Assembly: GCF_000003855.2 (NCBI RefSeq)
Contig: NW_003101676.1
Location: 1,238,720-1,302,719 of the forward strand
Length of the DNA: 64,000 nucleotides
Reading direction: 5' to 3'
Origin: Blastomyces gilchristii SLH14081
Lineage: Eukaryota; Ascomycota; Eurotiomycetes; Onygenales; Ajellomycetaceae
Shown here: positions 48,174 through 59,813 of the stretch, piece after piece
Position numbering within the stretch: position 1 is the first letter of the stretch
Layout: every line of letters begins with the position of its first letter
Notes under the pieces: model-generated
Database searches by the model: none
What the model saw: only the letters and a program-made list of their open reading frames with translations
What the model was told of the DNA's origin: nothing
Program-made: the position numbers and the translations under genes

Positions 48174-48591
48174 CTGAGGCAGTAATCTTATACTGTCTCA
48201 GTGAGACTTACTATTTATTCTTATTACATATTTAAAATAAGATTATAATTTTCACTTCTTAATTTTCAATTCATTTTATTACTTTAAATGACTTTAAATC
48301 TTATTTAAGTATTATTAAAAAATGTTACTTTTTAAAAAATTAAAAATAGTTTAAAAGAAGCTTTAAAATCTGTAAAAATAGTAACTTTATATCAAGAATA
48401 AGATTAAATGAGATTAAATAAAATTATTTTCTTAATTTTTTTTTAAGTCATATGTTCATTTGAAATTTGATTACTAGGTATTTTATATGTTTTTTTTAAT
48501 AATTAGTCTCAGTGAGATTCACATTAAGAAATATATAAGATTAAATTAAATAAAATTAAATACAAAATTCATAATTTCACTGATCAGTCTA

Positions 48592-49052
48592 ATTATTAGT
48601 ATAATAAGTAAATATATACTCTTAATAATTTTTTATAGCTTTAGAATTAATTTGATATGTAAATTTATCAAATTATCTTGAAAATAGCAGTTAAACTCAG
48701 TTTTACAAGCATGTAGTTTTATCTGATTTTCAGTTGTAATCAATATATATAAGTTCTGTTTCAAAATTAATATTATAATTTTATATAATATAAAGTATTA
48801 TTAAAAATTATTATTTATCAGAGAATTATATTTCACTATCTTTATATTTTTAATATTTATTTATTCAAATTTTTAATAATTAATATTGTAATAATTTCAG
48901 ATTAATTTAATATACAAGTTTTATTTTCTCTCTGTTTAATTTTGAGAAATGTAAATATTAACTTAATAAAAGAGAGTTAATAAAGCTGTTATAATATAAT
49001 ACTCTGTAAAAAATTATTTAGTTTTACTGATGAAGATGATATAATGAAGTAG
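48592..49052. other. AT-rich stretch, nothing recognised
   Basis: Very AT-rich sequence between hAT-like copy 2 and the LINE tail. No open frame, LTR or TIR seen. Confidence 0.5.
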
Positions 49053-49439
49053 TTATTATTATTATTATTATTTAATTATGAATGTATACAGTCAGAGACT
49101 ATGACATCTACCTGAGAACTTTTAGTTCTCAGAGTGTTTCTCATATCTATAAAGTTAACTATTGTACATTTATCAATTTCAGATATACAAAATCAGAAAA
49201 TTCCAGCTCAGAATATAAAAACTCTTTATAAATTACAGTATTTTAACACCTTCTGTTACTTTGAAATCATTTGAAAATATTATGACAAAAGAAAGAAGAA
49301 CAAACTCTTAAAGATAGACACATTAAATAAGTAGATAGAAAAGAATAGAAAAGAAAAAGTAAAGTAAAGAAAGACTATAATAAAATAAAAATATTAAAAG
49401 ATAGTATACAACTGTTTTAACAGACTATATCTGAGCAAT

Positions 49440-52400
49440 TTTCATCTCTTTATATTCAGATATTTCTGAATTCAGTAATTTTCTTATAGCTGCTTGAGTT
49501 TCTGATAGAAAGTCTATTAAGTATTTAATTCTCATCTCAGTTGAGAATAAGAATCTTATATTTAATTAATTTAAATTATACTTCTCTTTCAATCTGACTC
49601 TGAGACTATTGTATAATGTATAATGTATTATAATATACTCAGAATTTTCATTTGCATTGCAGAATGAGCATTTCATTGAATTAAATCTATTATCAAATCT
49701 TTGTATATAAGATTTAAAATAATCATGTTCTAGTTTCAGCTGAATTATAGAGAAGAATATTTTCTTTTTATATTTAATTAAACAAGATTTTCACTTGAGT
49801 TTTATCTCAAATCTTGAATAATGTATACTCTTCTTTTGTTTCTGTCAGCTTTCATTTCACTTATTTAAACAAGATTCTTTTATCTTGCTATTTATAAAAG
49901 ATTAGAACACTGTTCTTTGAAAACATCTGCTTAATTGTGAACTCTTTTTTACTGCTGAATCAGTCAATTCATTGTCATGAATATTTATATAAGCAGAAAC
50001 TCAGTGTAGATGAATTATCAGATTTAATATTCTTCTCTTTGAAATTTTCATAACAGAATTTAAAATGAGTTTAAGATTCATTTGATCATTATGAATCTGA
50101 CTATTTCTAAGTCTTTTCAAAACCACTTAACTATCAGAGAATATTCATATCTCTTTTAAACTATTTTCTCTTTTATAAGATTTTATTACAATAACTTTGA
50201 AAGCTTTCACTATTGTAAATAGTTCAGTATCAAAGACTTCAGATTCACAGTCTAAATTTCAGAAATCTGAGATAAAATTGATATTATCTTCAGTATAAGC
50301 AATGTCTGAATCTCATCTGTTCAAGATCTTATTTTTTAAGTCATCTGAGTAAACCAGAATAGAGGCTTTTATATTGATTATAGAGATCTTCTTCAAATAC
50401 TGTTCATATTCTCTCTCTTTAGATGGTTCACTTATTTATAAGTCTATAAGAGATTTCAGCTTTTCTCTTCCAAGAGATATCTTCTCATGATCAATTTTCT
50501 CAATATTTAATTAAGAAAATTAATTTTGAATTAGTGAATATAGTCTGTATAGTTGAGAGAGTATTTTCTTTAAAGAATTATTTTCATTTTAATCAAGAAA
50601 TCTATTTCAATTCAGTTCATTTTCTGAGTTAATTGATGAAAATGAAGAAGAGACTCCTTCTCTGATTATATAATTTGAGCTCATCTTTATGACACTCAGA
50701 GTATAGTTTATACAGGTCTTTTCAAATTGAATGACAGAAGAAGAAATTGAAGCTTCAATTTTTATTACTTTAATAGAAGATGATTTGAATACTTTCAGAA
50801 TTCTTCTCAAAGCTCTGTTTTACAGACTTTGAAAGAGTTCAGTGAAATTTTCTTGATTATTTCATCAAACTTGAACTTTATAAATAGCTACTGAGATGAT
50901 ACAGACTATGTATAACTGTCTCATAGTCTGAAAGAATAAATCCCTCTCTGTATTTAATAGTCTGATTATGTTGTTCAATAGTCTTTCTGCCTTGACAGTT
51001 CTTTGTTGAATGTGATATTTAAACTTCAACTTGGAGTTTAATCATACTTCTAATCATTTGACATTTACACTGGGTTTAATCTCTCTATTTAAAAGAGTTA
51101 GAGATAGTTCTTTCTCATTGAATTTAGAAAAGAAATGAATTAACTCAGTTTTATCTATATTAAATTGAATTTGATTGATATCTGCTCTAACAAAGATTTT
51201 CTTTGCAGCTTCTTCAATTACTTTCAAATTCTCTTTGATAGTTTTTGAGCTGTAGACTAGACCAATATCATTCACATAACTTGAAGATTATACTATTCTC
51301 ATATTTCTATTTTTGAATAGATATGCAGTGTATATTGCAAATATAATGAGTGAGATTGAAGATTTCTGTGATACTTCTATTTTAATCTCAGTCTTATCTT
51401 ATTTCATTTCATCAAAGAATAGTTGTATAATTCTTTTAGATATAAAACAGTTAACTCATTTTATTAGAGAAAGTAGCAGTTCTAACATCTTTAAAGTTGA
51501 ATTATCTTTGACTTTGAAATATGATCAAATGTATCTTTTACATCAATAAAAACTACAGTTGAGACCATGTCTTTATACTTTGCTATTTAAATGTTATAAA
51601 CAACTGAAAGAACAGTGTTAATTGCAGAATATTATTTTCTATCTCTCATTTATTCATTAAATAGAAGAGAATCACTAATGAAGCTTATAAAAGATAGTCT
51701 AGTAGCTATTATCTTTTCTAAAATCTTTCTCAGATAGTTCAGTAGAGATATTACTCTATATAACTTAGAAATTAAAGCTTTTCTATTAGATTTTACAAGA
51801 ATCACTTCAGTAGCTTTTCTTCAGTATTCAGAATAATAATCATTTTTTAAGAGATTGAAAAAGAGCTCAAAATATTCATTCTTCAAGTAGGAATATATAT
51901 TTTGAATAATTAAGTGATTGATTGAATCAGGCTCTGCAGCAGTTTTAATTGAACTTGAGAATATAGCTGACTCTAGCTCATCATGTGTAAGCTCAGATCA
52001 GTGTGAGTTATTTTCATTGAATATATTCATAAAATGATATATTCTTCTTCTCTCAATATAATGAATTTTCAAAGAGAATTTTTATAAAAGCTTAACAGTT
52101 TTTCTTAAAAGAGTTTGCTGTATATAATTCATGATGAAACTCATATTCTAAGATTGAAAGCTTTGCTACACTTCTTGTTTTAGTATAGATAAAGGCTTTA
52201 AAAACTTCTTTTTCTTATACTTCTTCAAGAAATTTGTTTCAGCAGTCTGTTTTAGCTCTTTTAATATCTGAAAAATATTCATTTCTAATAGCTTTGAACT
52301 CTTTATCAAATATTAAGTTATTCTTTCAATCTCTCTTAGCAGTGACTAATTGTTTTCTTTTAGAAGTGATATTCTCATTTCATCAAGATTGAAAATACTC

Positions 52401-53350
52401 AGAAGACTTTTTCTTTGAAATATTTTCTCTAATATCTATTAGAAGAATAGATGTAATCAGCTTTACTCTATTCTTAAGTATTTTATTTAAGATATCTTAA
52501 CTCTGATTTCAATAGAGCTTACTTTACTTTTAAGATTTCAGCTGTATTATACTTTCTTCAACTGCTTTTCAATCAGCTTTTTCAAAGTTATATTGATTAG
52601 AGAGAAGAGGATTTTCACTCATTTATTTTTCACTCAGTTCAATATTAAATTGAATAATCTCATAATCTGATTCTGAGATCTTATTTGAATTAATAAATCA
52701 GTTTATAAGTCTTTTTTCAATTATATTTTATGATATGAAAGTTATATCTATAATAGATTTCTGTTTCATGCCTTTTCTAAAGAATGTTTGTTGATCAGAC
52801 TTATTAACTAAATCTATTGAATACTCAAAAGTGCATTTAATCAGTTTATCTACTCTTACTACTCTTCTTCATGCCGAATTTCATCAGAGATAATGTGTAT
52901 TGAAGTCTTCTACAAATATAGAGTTTTTTAAGAAAATTATATTTAAAAATTCTCTGTCAATTGTTCAGATAGTGTTGTTTTCTTTCAATAACTTTTCATT
53001 ATAGATATTTATGAGTTAAATAGTATCACACTCATTCTCTTTGTCTATAATATCACTTACTAGAATATCAGAGTCAGATATAATATCAAATCTCAGATTA
53101 AATTGATATCTTGATCTTTTTCTTCAATAAATCACTACTCTTGATTTTATCTCAGATTTTTCAGGTAGAAAGCAGTAATAGCTTGAATAAGAAATAATAT
53201 ACTTTTACTTAGCATCAAAGTTTGATTCTTGAAGAAGTATAAAATTAACTTTTTATTCAAATATAATTTAAAGACAAGAATAAATACAATTTGAGTTTCT
53301 ATTTACATTGTTTTAAATAAATATGATTTTTGAAGAATTTTTAAACTTTT
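49440..53350 (-). pseudogene. LINE ORF2 remnant (endonuclease, RT, RNase H)
   Basis: The RT catalytic box reads YVND, followed by IGLVYSS (codons from 51278 down), in a stop-poor stretch at 51054-51275 with FNIDKTELIHF. This matches the FADD/YVDD block and following segment of LINE RTs. RNase H and C-terminal finger remnants align with the intact fragment at 13409-14077. The endonuclease end is inferred from position and scattered similarity only. Confidence 0.7.
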
Positions 53351-54012
53351 TTTATTGTGTTTGTTGTATATTTATACTAAAAGTGAGTAGAGATAGAGTA
53401 GAATCTAATCACTATTATCAGATAGTAAATTATAACTATTTTGAATAGCAGAAATTTCAACTGCTTACATTCTTTCTAGTTTATTAACAGAGTTATTTCT
53501 CAATTCTCTAATCTTAACAGATATTTGAGAATTCAAATTCTGTTCATATTTAGCTAAGGAATTTAAGTTTGAGAATTTAGATAATTAAGAGTTTTTTCTT
53601 TTTAAGCTTACAGTTATAGATTTACTGACTTGACTGTTATTTTCAGTTTTAAATGAACTTTGAGCTTCTTCTTTTCTACAGTTCTTCTGAATTCTTGAAG
53701 TAAATGTGTATTCTTTTAAACTAGATACATGGTTTTCTTTGCAGTTAGAGTATTTAAAAAGAGTATATTGATATATTTCATCTCTTTTCGAGCATAATTC
53801 TTATTTATACTCACTAGTTTTATAATCTTTAGCACAGAATTCACATTTTGAGTCTCTGAAATAAGAGATTACAAAGTGTTTATATCTTTGACAGTTTGAA
53901 CACTGTGTTTGAGCTTTGAGATTCATTCTTGAGTCTTTGTATTCATAAACTCTCATTTTCAAACCTGCTACTCTTACTTCAGAGATCTTTGATTATTCAA
54001 GTGTCTTTGTAT

Positions 54013-54362
54013 TACACTGACCGTGTGACCGTGTCTGAGACCAGGACCAGATTTTTTGATAGTCTCATTATCAATTCGACTGATCCCATTACACGGTTTT
54101 AACATTAGATAGTAGTTTCATACTGTCTCAGTGAGACTTACTGTCTACTCTTGTCACATTTTTCAAATGAGACCATGATTTTCACTTCTCAATTTAAATT
54201 ATTTTTATTGCTTTAAATGACTTTAAATCTCATTTGAGTGTTACCAAAAAGCGTTACTTTTTAAAAAATTAAAAATAGTCTAAAAAAAACCTTAAAATAT
54301 CTAAAAATAGTAACTTTATGCCAAGAATGGGATTAAATGAGATCAAATGAGATCACTTTCTC
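54013..54362 (-). mobile_element. Non-autonomous 8-bp-TSD (hAT-like) element, copy 3, runs into assembly gap
   Basis: Begins TACACTGACCGTGTGACCG (TIR) after CTTTGTAT and is the least mutated copy, keeping CACGG and GACCGTG. It shows both empty sites: for the LINE fragment in copy 1 (ACTATCTAATGTT without duplication) and for the SINE in copy 2. At the expected ~507 bp its far end falls inside the N run. Confidence 0.8.
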
Positions 54363-54687
54363 NNNNNNNNNNNNNNNNNNNNNNNNNNNNNNNNNNNNNN
54401 NNNNNNNNNNNNNNNNNNNNNNNNNNNNNNNNNNNNNNNNNNNNNNNNNNNNNNNNNNNNNNNNNNNNNNNNNNNNNNNNNNNNNNNNNNNNNNNNNNNN
54501 NNNNNNNNNNNNNNNNNNNNNNNNNNNNNNNNNNNNNNNNNNNNNNNNNNNNNNNNNNNNNNNNNNNNNNNNNNNNNNNNNNNNNNNNNNNNNNNNNNNN
54601 NNNNNNNNNNNNNNNNNNNNNNNNNNNNNNNNNNNNNNNNNNNNNNNNNNNNNNNNNNNNNNNNNNNNNNNNNNNNNNNNNNNNNNN
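54363..54687. other. Assembly gap (325 N)
   Basis: Run of N inside LINE ORF1/hAT-like copy 3. Frames spanning it are artefacts. Confidence 0.99.
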
Positions 54688-55413
54688 ATAGTCAGAATAA
54701 TAAAATTTTTAAGGAAAGATGACTTAATTAAAACTATAACTAGTTTTTAAACTTCAATATCAGTTATTCCCTGAGAAAAGAACTGCTGATTAATTTTATT
54801 TCTGATTCTGAAAATAAGATTTAAGTTTAGCTTCTTTCTCTGTAAGATCTTCTGATTTAAGACTTTGAGAATAAGTCTTCTATTTCTGAAGATTTGAAAG
54901 TTTTTCTCTTTTTATAATTTCTTCTCTTCTTTTCTATGAATAGAAGTATGAGTAATATTCTTCTCAGTTTTATCAGAATTTTGAGCAGATTTTGAGATAG
55001 CAGATTTAGAGATAGCAGATTCTGCTGCTTGAGCATATGTTTTCTTCGGATTCAAAGAAGAAGAAGAAGAAGTAGAAGAAGAAGAAGAATAAGATAAAGA
55101 GTCAGTGATTATACTAGGAATTTTCAATGTTTTTTAAACTGTGTTTGAAATTCTAAGTTTAAACTTGATCATCTTCTGTAGTTGTCTAGTCTGAGTATGA
55201 AGAATTAACAAAACTTCTTCATTTACCTCACTCAGACACTGTTTTTCAAGAATTTTACTTACTTTTTCAAGTTTCTGTATTCAAGAACTTGATGTTTCTT
55301 TATTTCTTCTTTCTTTCTTCTCTTCAGAATTTCAATTCTAAAAATAGCATCTGAGAAAGCATCTTTCTTCACATCAACTGAGCATATTTTTGAACTCATT
55401 TTACTTATTCAAT

Positions 55414-55547
55414 GAAAAGTTGATCAGACTGTTTCAATTGAGAGATTTATCAGTCTATTTTCAATTGAAAAGTTGATCAGACTGTTTTAATTAAGAGATT
55501 TATCAGTCTATTTTCAGTTGAAAAGTTGGTCAGACTATTTCAAAAGA
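55414..55547 (-). repeat. 53-bp tandem repeat in the LINE 5' leader
   Basis: About 2.5 units starting at 55414, 55467 and 55520, each beginning GAAAAGTTGATCAGAC (plus strand). It lies immediately upstream of the ORF1 start codon at 55399. Tandem monomers in LINE 5' UTRs can act as promoters; that role is inferred. Confidence 0.75.
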
Positions 55548-56443
55548 AGAATGAAGAACTCTTGTATATAAAATACCTGATTTTTTTCACACTAGTTTAG
55601 TAACTAGATTAGATTTTTGAAGAGAATTTAATAAAATAAAATTGATTTTTAAGATAAATTAATAAAAAATCTTTACAATCTCTTTCTGAGGATACAGTGA
55701 GGAAAAGTATGATATCAATTGATAATAAATCAGATAATATGACAGTTTTTAAGAGAAAAACTGATAAAGAATAAGTCAATTCTTTATAGAGAAAGTGATT
55801 AAAACTATTCAATTTTATTCTAAATCATTCAATTCTTCTCACACAACAAGTGTGCAACTCAAATCAGTTAATAAAGAGTGTAAAAAAGAATTAAGTATTA
55901 ATGAAAGTTGTTCAGTCACTGAAAAAGTAATTCTTACTTAAAAGAATATGAAATTATAACAGAAAACAACTCTGCTTTTAATTCTAAGAATATTGTACAA
56001 AATTCAGAGAAAAACACTTTACTTTTTCAAGAGAAGTAAAAAACTAATTCTAAGAGCTTTTTTTTACATTAACTACTACAGAAGAATGAGATAGAAACTG
56101 CTAAGATATGCACTACTGTATACTCTCTATCAAGACTTTCCCTCTTCAGATTCTTGATATTATAAAGAATATAAGTCTGTTTCTATATAATAATATAAAG
56201 ATTATCAGCAGAATGCAAAGAAACTGGTTATTTATATCTTAAAATAGAAGATTTTGTCAATGATTATATCAATATAGAGTTAATTCTCAAATTTAATAGA
56301 AATCTAGTGATGCTGTTCTTAATCCCTTGCAGAATATATTGAATATTGAGATACTAAAACTAGATTTAATATATCTCACTGTGCAGAGATTAAAGACTCA
56401 GTCAGATCTTAAGATATACTGATTATATAGTTGTTATTATCTG

Positions 56444-56769
56444 CTGATTATGTATTGAATACTGTTACTGAGATATCTTTTTATATCTTTCTACTCAGAA
56501 TAGATCAGATTGAATGAGATGATATATAAGTGAGACTTAGCATTGATGTCTTGATACATCAAAGACAGACAGGGTTTTCACAGAGATTGCACTTCAGATA
56601 TGTTCATTGATTATATATTCGATATTATCATCAAGATATCTTTTTGTATTTTTCTGCCAGAGATGAGTCAGACTGAAAAGGGCGGTACATGAGTGAGACT
56701 TAGTATTGATGTTTTGAAACATCAAAGATAGACAGAGTTTTCACAGAGATTGCTCTTCAGATATCTTCA
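56444..56769. repeat. 163-bp tandem duplication
   Basis: Unit 1 from 56444 (CTGATTATGTATTGAATACT), unit 2 from 56607 (TTGATTATATATTCGATATT). Both contain GTGAGACTTAG, a TGATGT(C/T)TTGA stretch and GAGATTGC. Differences are mostly transitions. The function is unknown. Confidence 0.7.
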
Positions 56770-56834
56770 CAATTACAGGTCAGAAATCTTCCAAAATCAA
56801 GAAGATTGACACATATGACAAGGTCTCTTCATCT

Positions 56835-57045
56835 TACAATTTATATGGCAATTTGACCCGGGGTTGTGGTGTGGTAGGGGTGAACAGGGGATAATCCCAC
56901 TCAGAAGTTTCAAATAATGTCTGGTTCACATTTGGCTGGATAACTTCATCATCACACAGGGTATGCAGTTAGCGATGAGATCACAATGCTTGTATGATTA
57001 AGGGCTTTTCGATGAATCTATCGGCGGGTTCTTATTTGAAAAATT
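56835..57045. other. GC-richer, less mutated patch of unknown origin
   Basis: Contains GACCCGGGGTTGTGG, GGGGTGAACAGGGGATAATC and TCTATCGGCGGGTTC, with many GG/CC/CG dinucleotides, in the middle of a region that lacks them. No frame, LTR or TIR recognised. Probably a recent insertion or a remnant outside the mutated repeats. Confidence 0.5.
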
Positions 57046-57467
57046 GAGTGAGTTTGTGATGAAGCAGTCTGTTTTATATAATGTAGTAGTTAATTGTATT
57101 ATTGAGATCTAGCTCTTATACAGCTTTTTATATATAATAGACATTTATCAAGTAATTAGTGAATATCTTGCTTAGAATGAAGCAGTCAGTCTGTAGAGAG
57201 TATCTGATATCTCTCTTAATCATTACTTCACTCAGTAGATGTTTACAACTCAGCAGAGTATTTGTATAACTAGAGAAAGAATATTACATATAAAATAGTA
57301 GTGTCTTCTATCAATGTTTTCACAGAGAACTAAAAAGAATTAAAGAATAAAAAAATAAAGAAAACAGTAAAATGAATGAATAAACTACTGTAGAGATAGC
57401 AGACTGATAAGACTCTGCATTTATCAGAACATTCTCAGAGTTTTTCTGATTATAAATATGCAGATTT

Positions 57468-57778
57468 TGTAAGAGGCCTACACTGAATAGATCAGTATAA
57501 TATATAGATCTTATAATACAAAAGGGAAAAATGTTAGAGAAGGAAAAAAGACAAAGTATGAGAATCAGTGATCAGAGTGAATATTTATACGTGTATACAG
57601 TGAAGCTTTGAGATGAAAGAATAGAAATTCTGCATATGTGATGAAGCTTCAGAGTGAAAGAATAGAAATTTCATGAGTTTTTCAGCTGAGAATCAGCAAC
57701 TGAGAATCAGAGCTGTTAGTGAAATCTATGAAGTGTAATGAAATAGTCTATATGATTGATCAGGCGCAGCCCGTCATA
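57468..57778 (-). repeat. 3' LTR of gypsy A copy 3
   Basis: Begins TGTAAGAGGCCTACACTG and ends near CCCGTCATA. Shorter than the 365-bp LTRs of copy 1 through an internal difference at about 57600-57720. Confidence 0.85.
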
Positions 57779-59492
57779 TTAGTCCTCTCTTTTCAGAAGT
57801 AATATAGAGTCACAGACATGTAGTTCTCATCAGTTAAGAGCTGCTATCTCAGATAATACAGAGCTCAGAGTTCAGATCAGACAATTATAGCTAACTTATT
57901 TCACTAGATATTATCAGCTGCAGCTGTGAAGTCTCTTATTAAGAATATCTTTAATCTCTTATTCAAGTTCATTATCTTTGTCTATGATTTCTAGCAGCTG
58001 TCAGTCAGAAGTCAGTTGAGAAGAAAATAAATCAGTGATAGTACAGTGAAGTAAGCTCATATGAAAGATATTATGAAACTCTGATGATATTTTAAGACAG
58101 TAGTTACGACTGTCTACAACTTCTATTACTTTATACTTGATATGATGATGATTCAGTGTATGAGATGAGTGTGTAATCTGTATATTCTCAAGATTCAATT
58201 ATATCAGATCTTCTATCTTATATTACTCAGCAGAATCTCAGTGAACATTAATTTACTCTTCTTAATCTTGTTTAACACTTACTATAAAGGCTTCTACTCA
58301 GTCACAGATATCTCAGAGCTTCATTACTATATTATCAGTAATCTGAATCAGACTGCAGAGATTCAGTGTGAACTGTATAATCTCTAGAAGATTCAACATC
58401 TTCATATAATAATTATGAGTAGAAAAGAACAGACTTATGTCTATTGAAATAATATCTTAATCATTGATAGTGATCTCTGTGTGTAGAAGAAGATCATATC
58501 AATCATTCTATGAATAATTATAGAATTTATAAAGATAGTTCTTTACAGTCTGAATTACTCATTCTGATGCATCATCAGTCTCAAAGTGATAGATAGTTAA
58601 TAAACAGAGTATAATCTTAAGAACTTTACAGATTCTTATTCAGATAGTACTTATGAATTAATAGTCTTAATCTGATACTATAGATCTCAGTAATTTATAT
58701 ATCTAATAGAATAAGATTTGTAGAAAGACTTCAGTGACTTATTCACTATTTATCTTATTATAAGATTTTAATATTATATCTTTACTCAATCAGTTTATAA
58801 TAATCAGAATGTTTTTATAATTCTTACTCTCAAAGAGATTAATAGTGAAGTTAATTACTACATCTCATCAGATGCTATCAGAGATATTAAGTGATTTTAG
58901 TAGATTTTTTCTACAGTTCTTTTATAAGATGATAGAAGAACAATAGTTACAGTTTCAGATGAAACATCTGATGCTGTTTAATAGCTCAGATCAGTAGAAC
59001 TCTCAAGAGATCATTTAATACAGTTACTCATGATCTGAGTGACTGATTATTTATAAATCATATATCTCTTGTATTATTCAGATGTGTAAGTGTTCAGAGT
59101 GAGAGACTCAATGTTATTTACAGAATCACAGAGTGTTATTATTATTGATTGAGTATTCTGAGATGTCAGTTCTTATATATAGTTCTGGGGAAAATCAGAG
59201 TGCTTCTTAATGTACTGCTTCAGTTAGTACTTGAAGAAGTTTATCAGTTTAAGCTGTTATATATCACAATTCATTCAGTGTAGATTTGAGAGAAGTTAAG
59301 ATATTAGTGTCAGTGTCAGTGTCAGTATCAGTGTTGATATTGATATCAGTGATAGTTCAGAGAGAGAATGTTCTAATCAGAGAAATGTGTATAGTGTCAT
59401 AAGTTATTTTATCTTAATCAACTAATATCTTTGAATCTAAGAGTCAGTGTTCTCAGTTCATTCAACAGGTGTCTGTTACATTGAAAGGTATA
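57468..59492 (-). mobile_element. Gypsy A, copy 3: 3' part, interrupted by copy 4
   Basis: 3' LTR 57468-57778 (about 311 bp), then the pol 3' end colinear with 9192 onward of copy 1. It breaks off at 59492, mid-pol, where copy 4 starts. The integrase C-terminus is readable at 58001-58198 (KYKVIEVVDSRNYCLKI, then FHMSLLH), and a chromodomain remnant at about 57840-57985 (EIIDKDNELE, later YLVKWVSY once stops are allowed for). The rest of the copy lies beyond the window. Confidence 0.85.
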
Positions 59493-59813
59493 TGTAAGAG
59501 GCCTACGCCGAATAGATTGGTATAATATTTATAGATCTCATATAACAAAGAGAAAAACATTAGAGAAGGAAAGAAAGAGAAAGTGTGGAAATCAGTGATC
59601 AGAGTGAATATTTATACATGTACATGATAATGTATGTGATGAAACTTCAGGGCAGAAGAATAGAGATTTTTCATACATGATGAAGCTTTGAGATGGAAGA
59701 ATAGAAATTCTGTAGGTTTTCAGCTGAGAATCAGCAGCTGAGAATTAGAGTGATAGAAATCTGTGAAGTGTAATGAAATAGTCTATATAATTGATCAGGC
59801 ACAGCTCACTACA
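59493..59813 (-). repeat. 3' LTR of gypsy A copy 4
   Basis: 321 bp, begins TGTAAGAGGCCTACGCCG and ends CAGCTCACTACA. Confidence 0.87.

Larger units (their letters stand above)
47801..48180 (-). mobile_element. tRNA-derived SINE with (AAT)n tail
   Basis: 380 bp, minus strand, beginning GCCTCAGTGGCTGAATAG at 48180 and ending in (AAT)n at about 47801-47825. It is flanked by a perfect 14-bp duplication AGTAATCTTATACT (47787-47800 and 48181-48194). The first ~85 nt are tRNA-like: A box TGGCTGAATAG, T-arm GTGGG-TTCGAAA-CCCGC with the B box. The acceptor stem does not pair and the anticodon arm is irregular, so it is not a working tRNA gene. The body is unrelated to tRNA. The tail is the same (AAT)n as on the LINEs here. 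It keeps many CG/CC/GG dinucleotides and is therefore younger than, or exempt from, the mutation process around it. Confidence 0.88.
47689..48591 (-). mobile_element. Non-autonomous 8-bp-TSD (hAT-like) element, copy 2, with SINE insertion
   Basis: Reverse-oriented relative to copy 1. Left end TAAACTAACTATATAACTG (altered TAGACTGACCGTGTGACCG), right end ...TGATCAGTCTA. Flanking 8-bp duplication ATTATCAG (47681-47688) against ATTATTAG (48592-48599), one C/T difference. Without the SINE and its duplication it is about 509 bp, agreeing with copy 1 (about 506 bp). Confidence 0.82.
53800..55399 (-). pseudogene. LINE ORF1 (gag-like) remnant, interrupted
   Basis: ATG at 55399 begins MSSKICSVDVKKDAFSDAIF. 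A Ser-rich segment with the family-typical KKTYAQAAES lies in the stop-free stretch 54912-55127. Near the C-terminus (about 53800-53940) is a CCHC-type zinc knuckle (CSNCQRYKH, then CEFCAKDYKTSEY). The hAT-like element at 54013 and the N gap separate the two halves. It binds RNA in related LINEs. Confidence 0.7.
49053..55550 (-). mobile_element. Near full-length degraded LINE (Tad/I-like) with two ORFs
   Basis: Minus-strand non-LTR retrotransposon: (AAT)n tail at 49053, 3' UTR, RNase H and Cys/His finger (about 49450-50050), reverse transcriptase (about 50500-52300), an apurinic endonuclease-like region (about 52400-53350), then ORF1 (53400-55399) split by a hAT-like element and an N gap, and a repeat-bearing 5' leader. 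The 5' end is a minimum estimate. Many stops throughout. Confidence 0.82.
55551..57467. other. AT-rich region with a tandem duplication and a GC-richer patch
   Basis: No gene recognised. 55551-56440 may include more LINE 5' leader. It holds the 163-bp duplication and the GC-richer patch listed separately. 57046-57467 is AT-rich without a recognisable feature and ends at the gypsy A LTR. Confidence 0.45.

Noticed and set aside
48094..48180. Possible tRNA gene on the minus strand
   Set aside because: The A and B boxes and T-arm are good, but the acceptor ends do not pair and the anticodon arm has too long a loop. A 14-bp duplication and (AAT)n tail show it is the head of a SINE.
54337..54750. 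Open frames across the second N run
   Set aside because: Same artefact; the real sequence is a hAT-like element inside LINE ORF1.
59300..59345. Short GTCAGT-type repeat as a microsatellite or array
   Set aside because: A small local expansion of (GTCAGT/GTTGAT)n within gypsy A copy 4 pol, with no spacer structure and nothing CRISPR-like.
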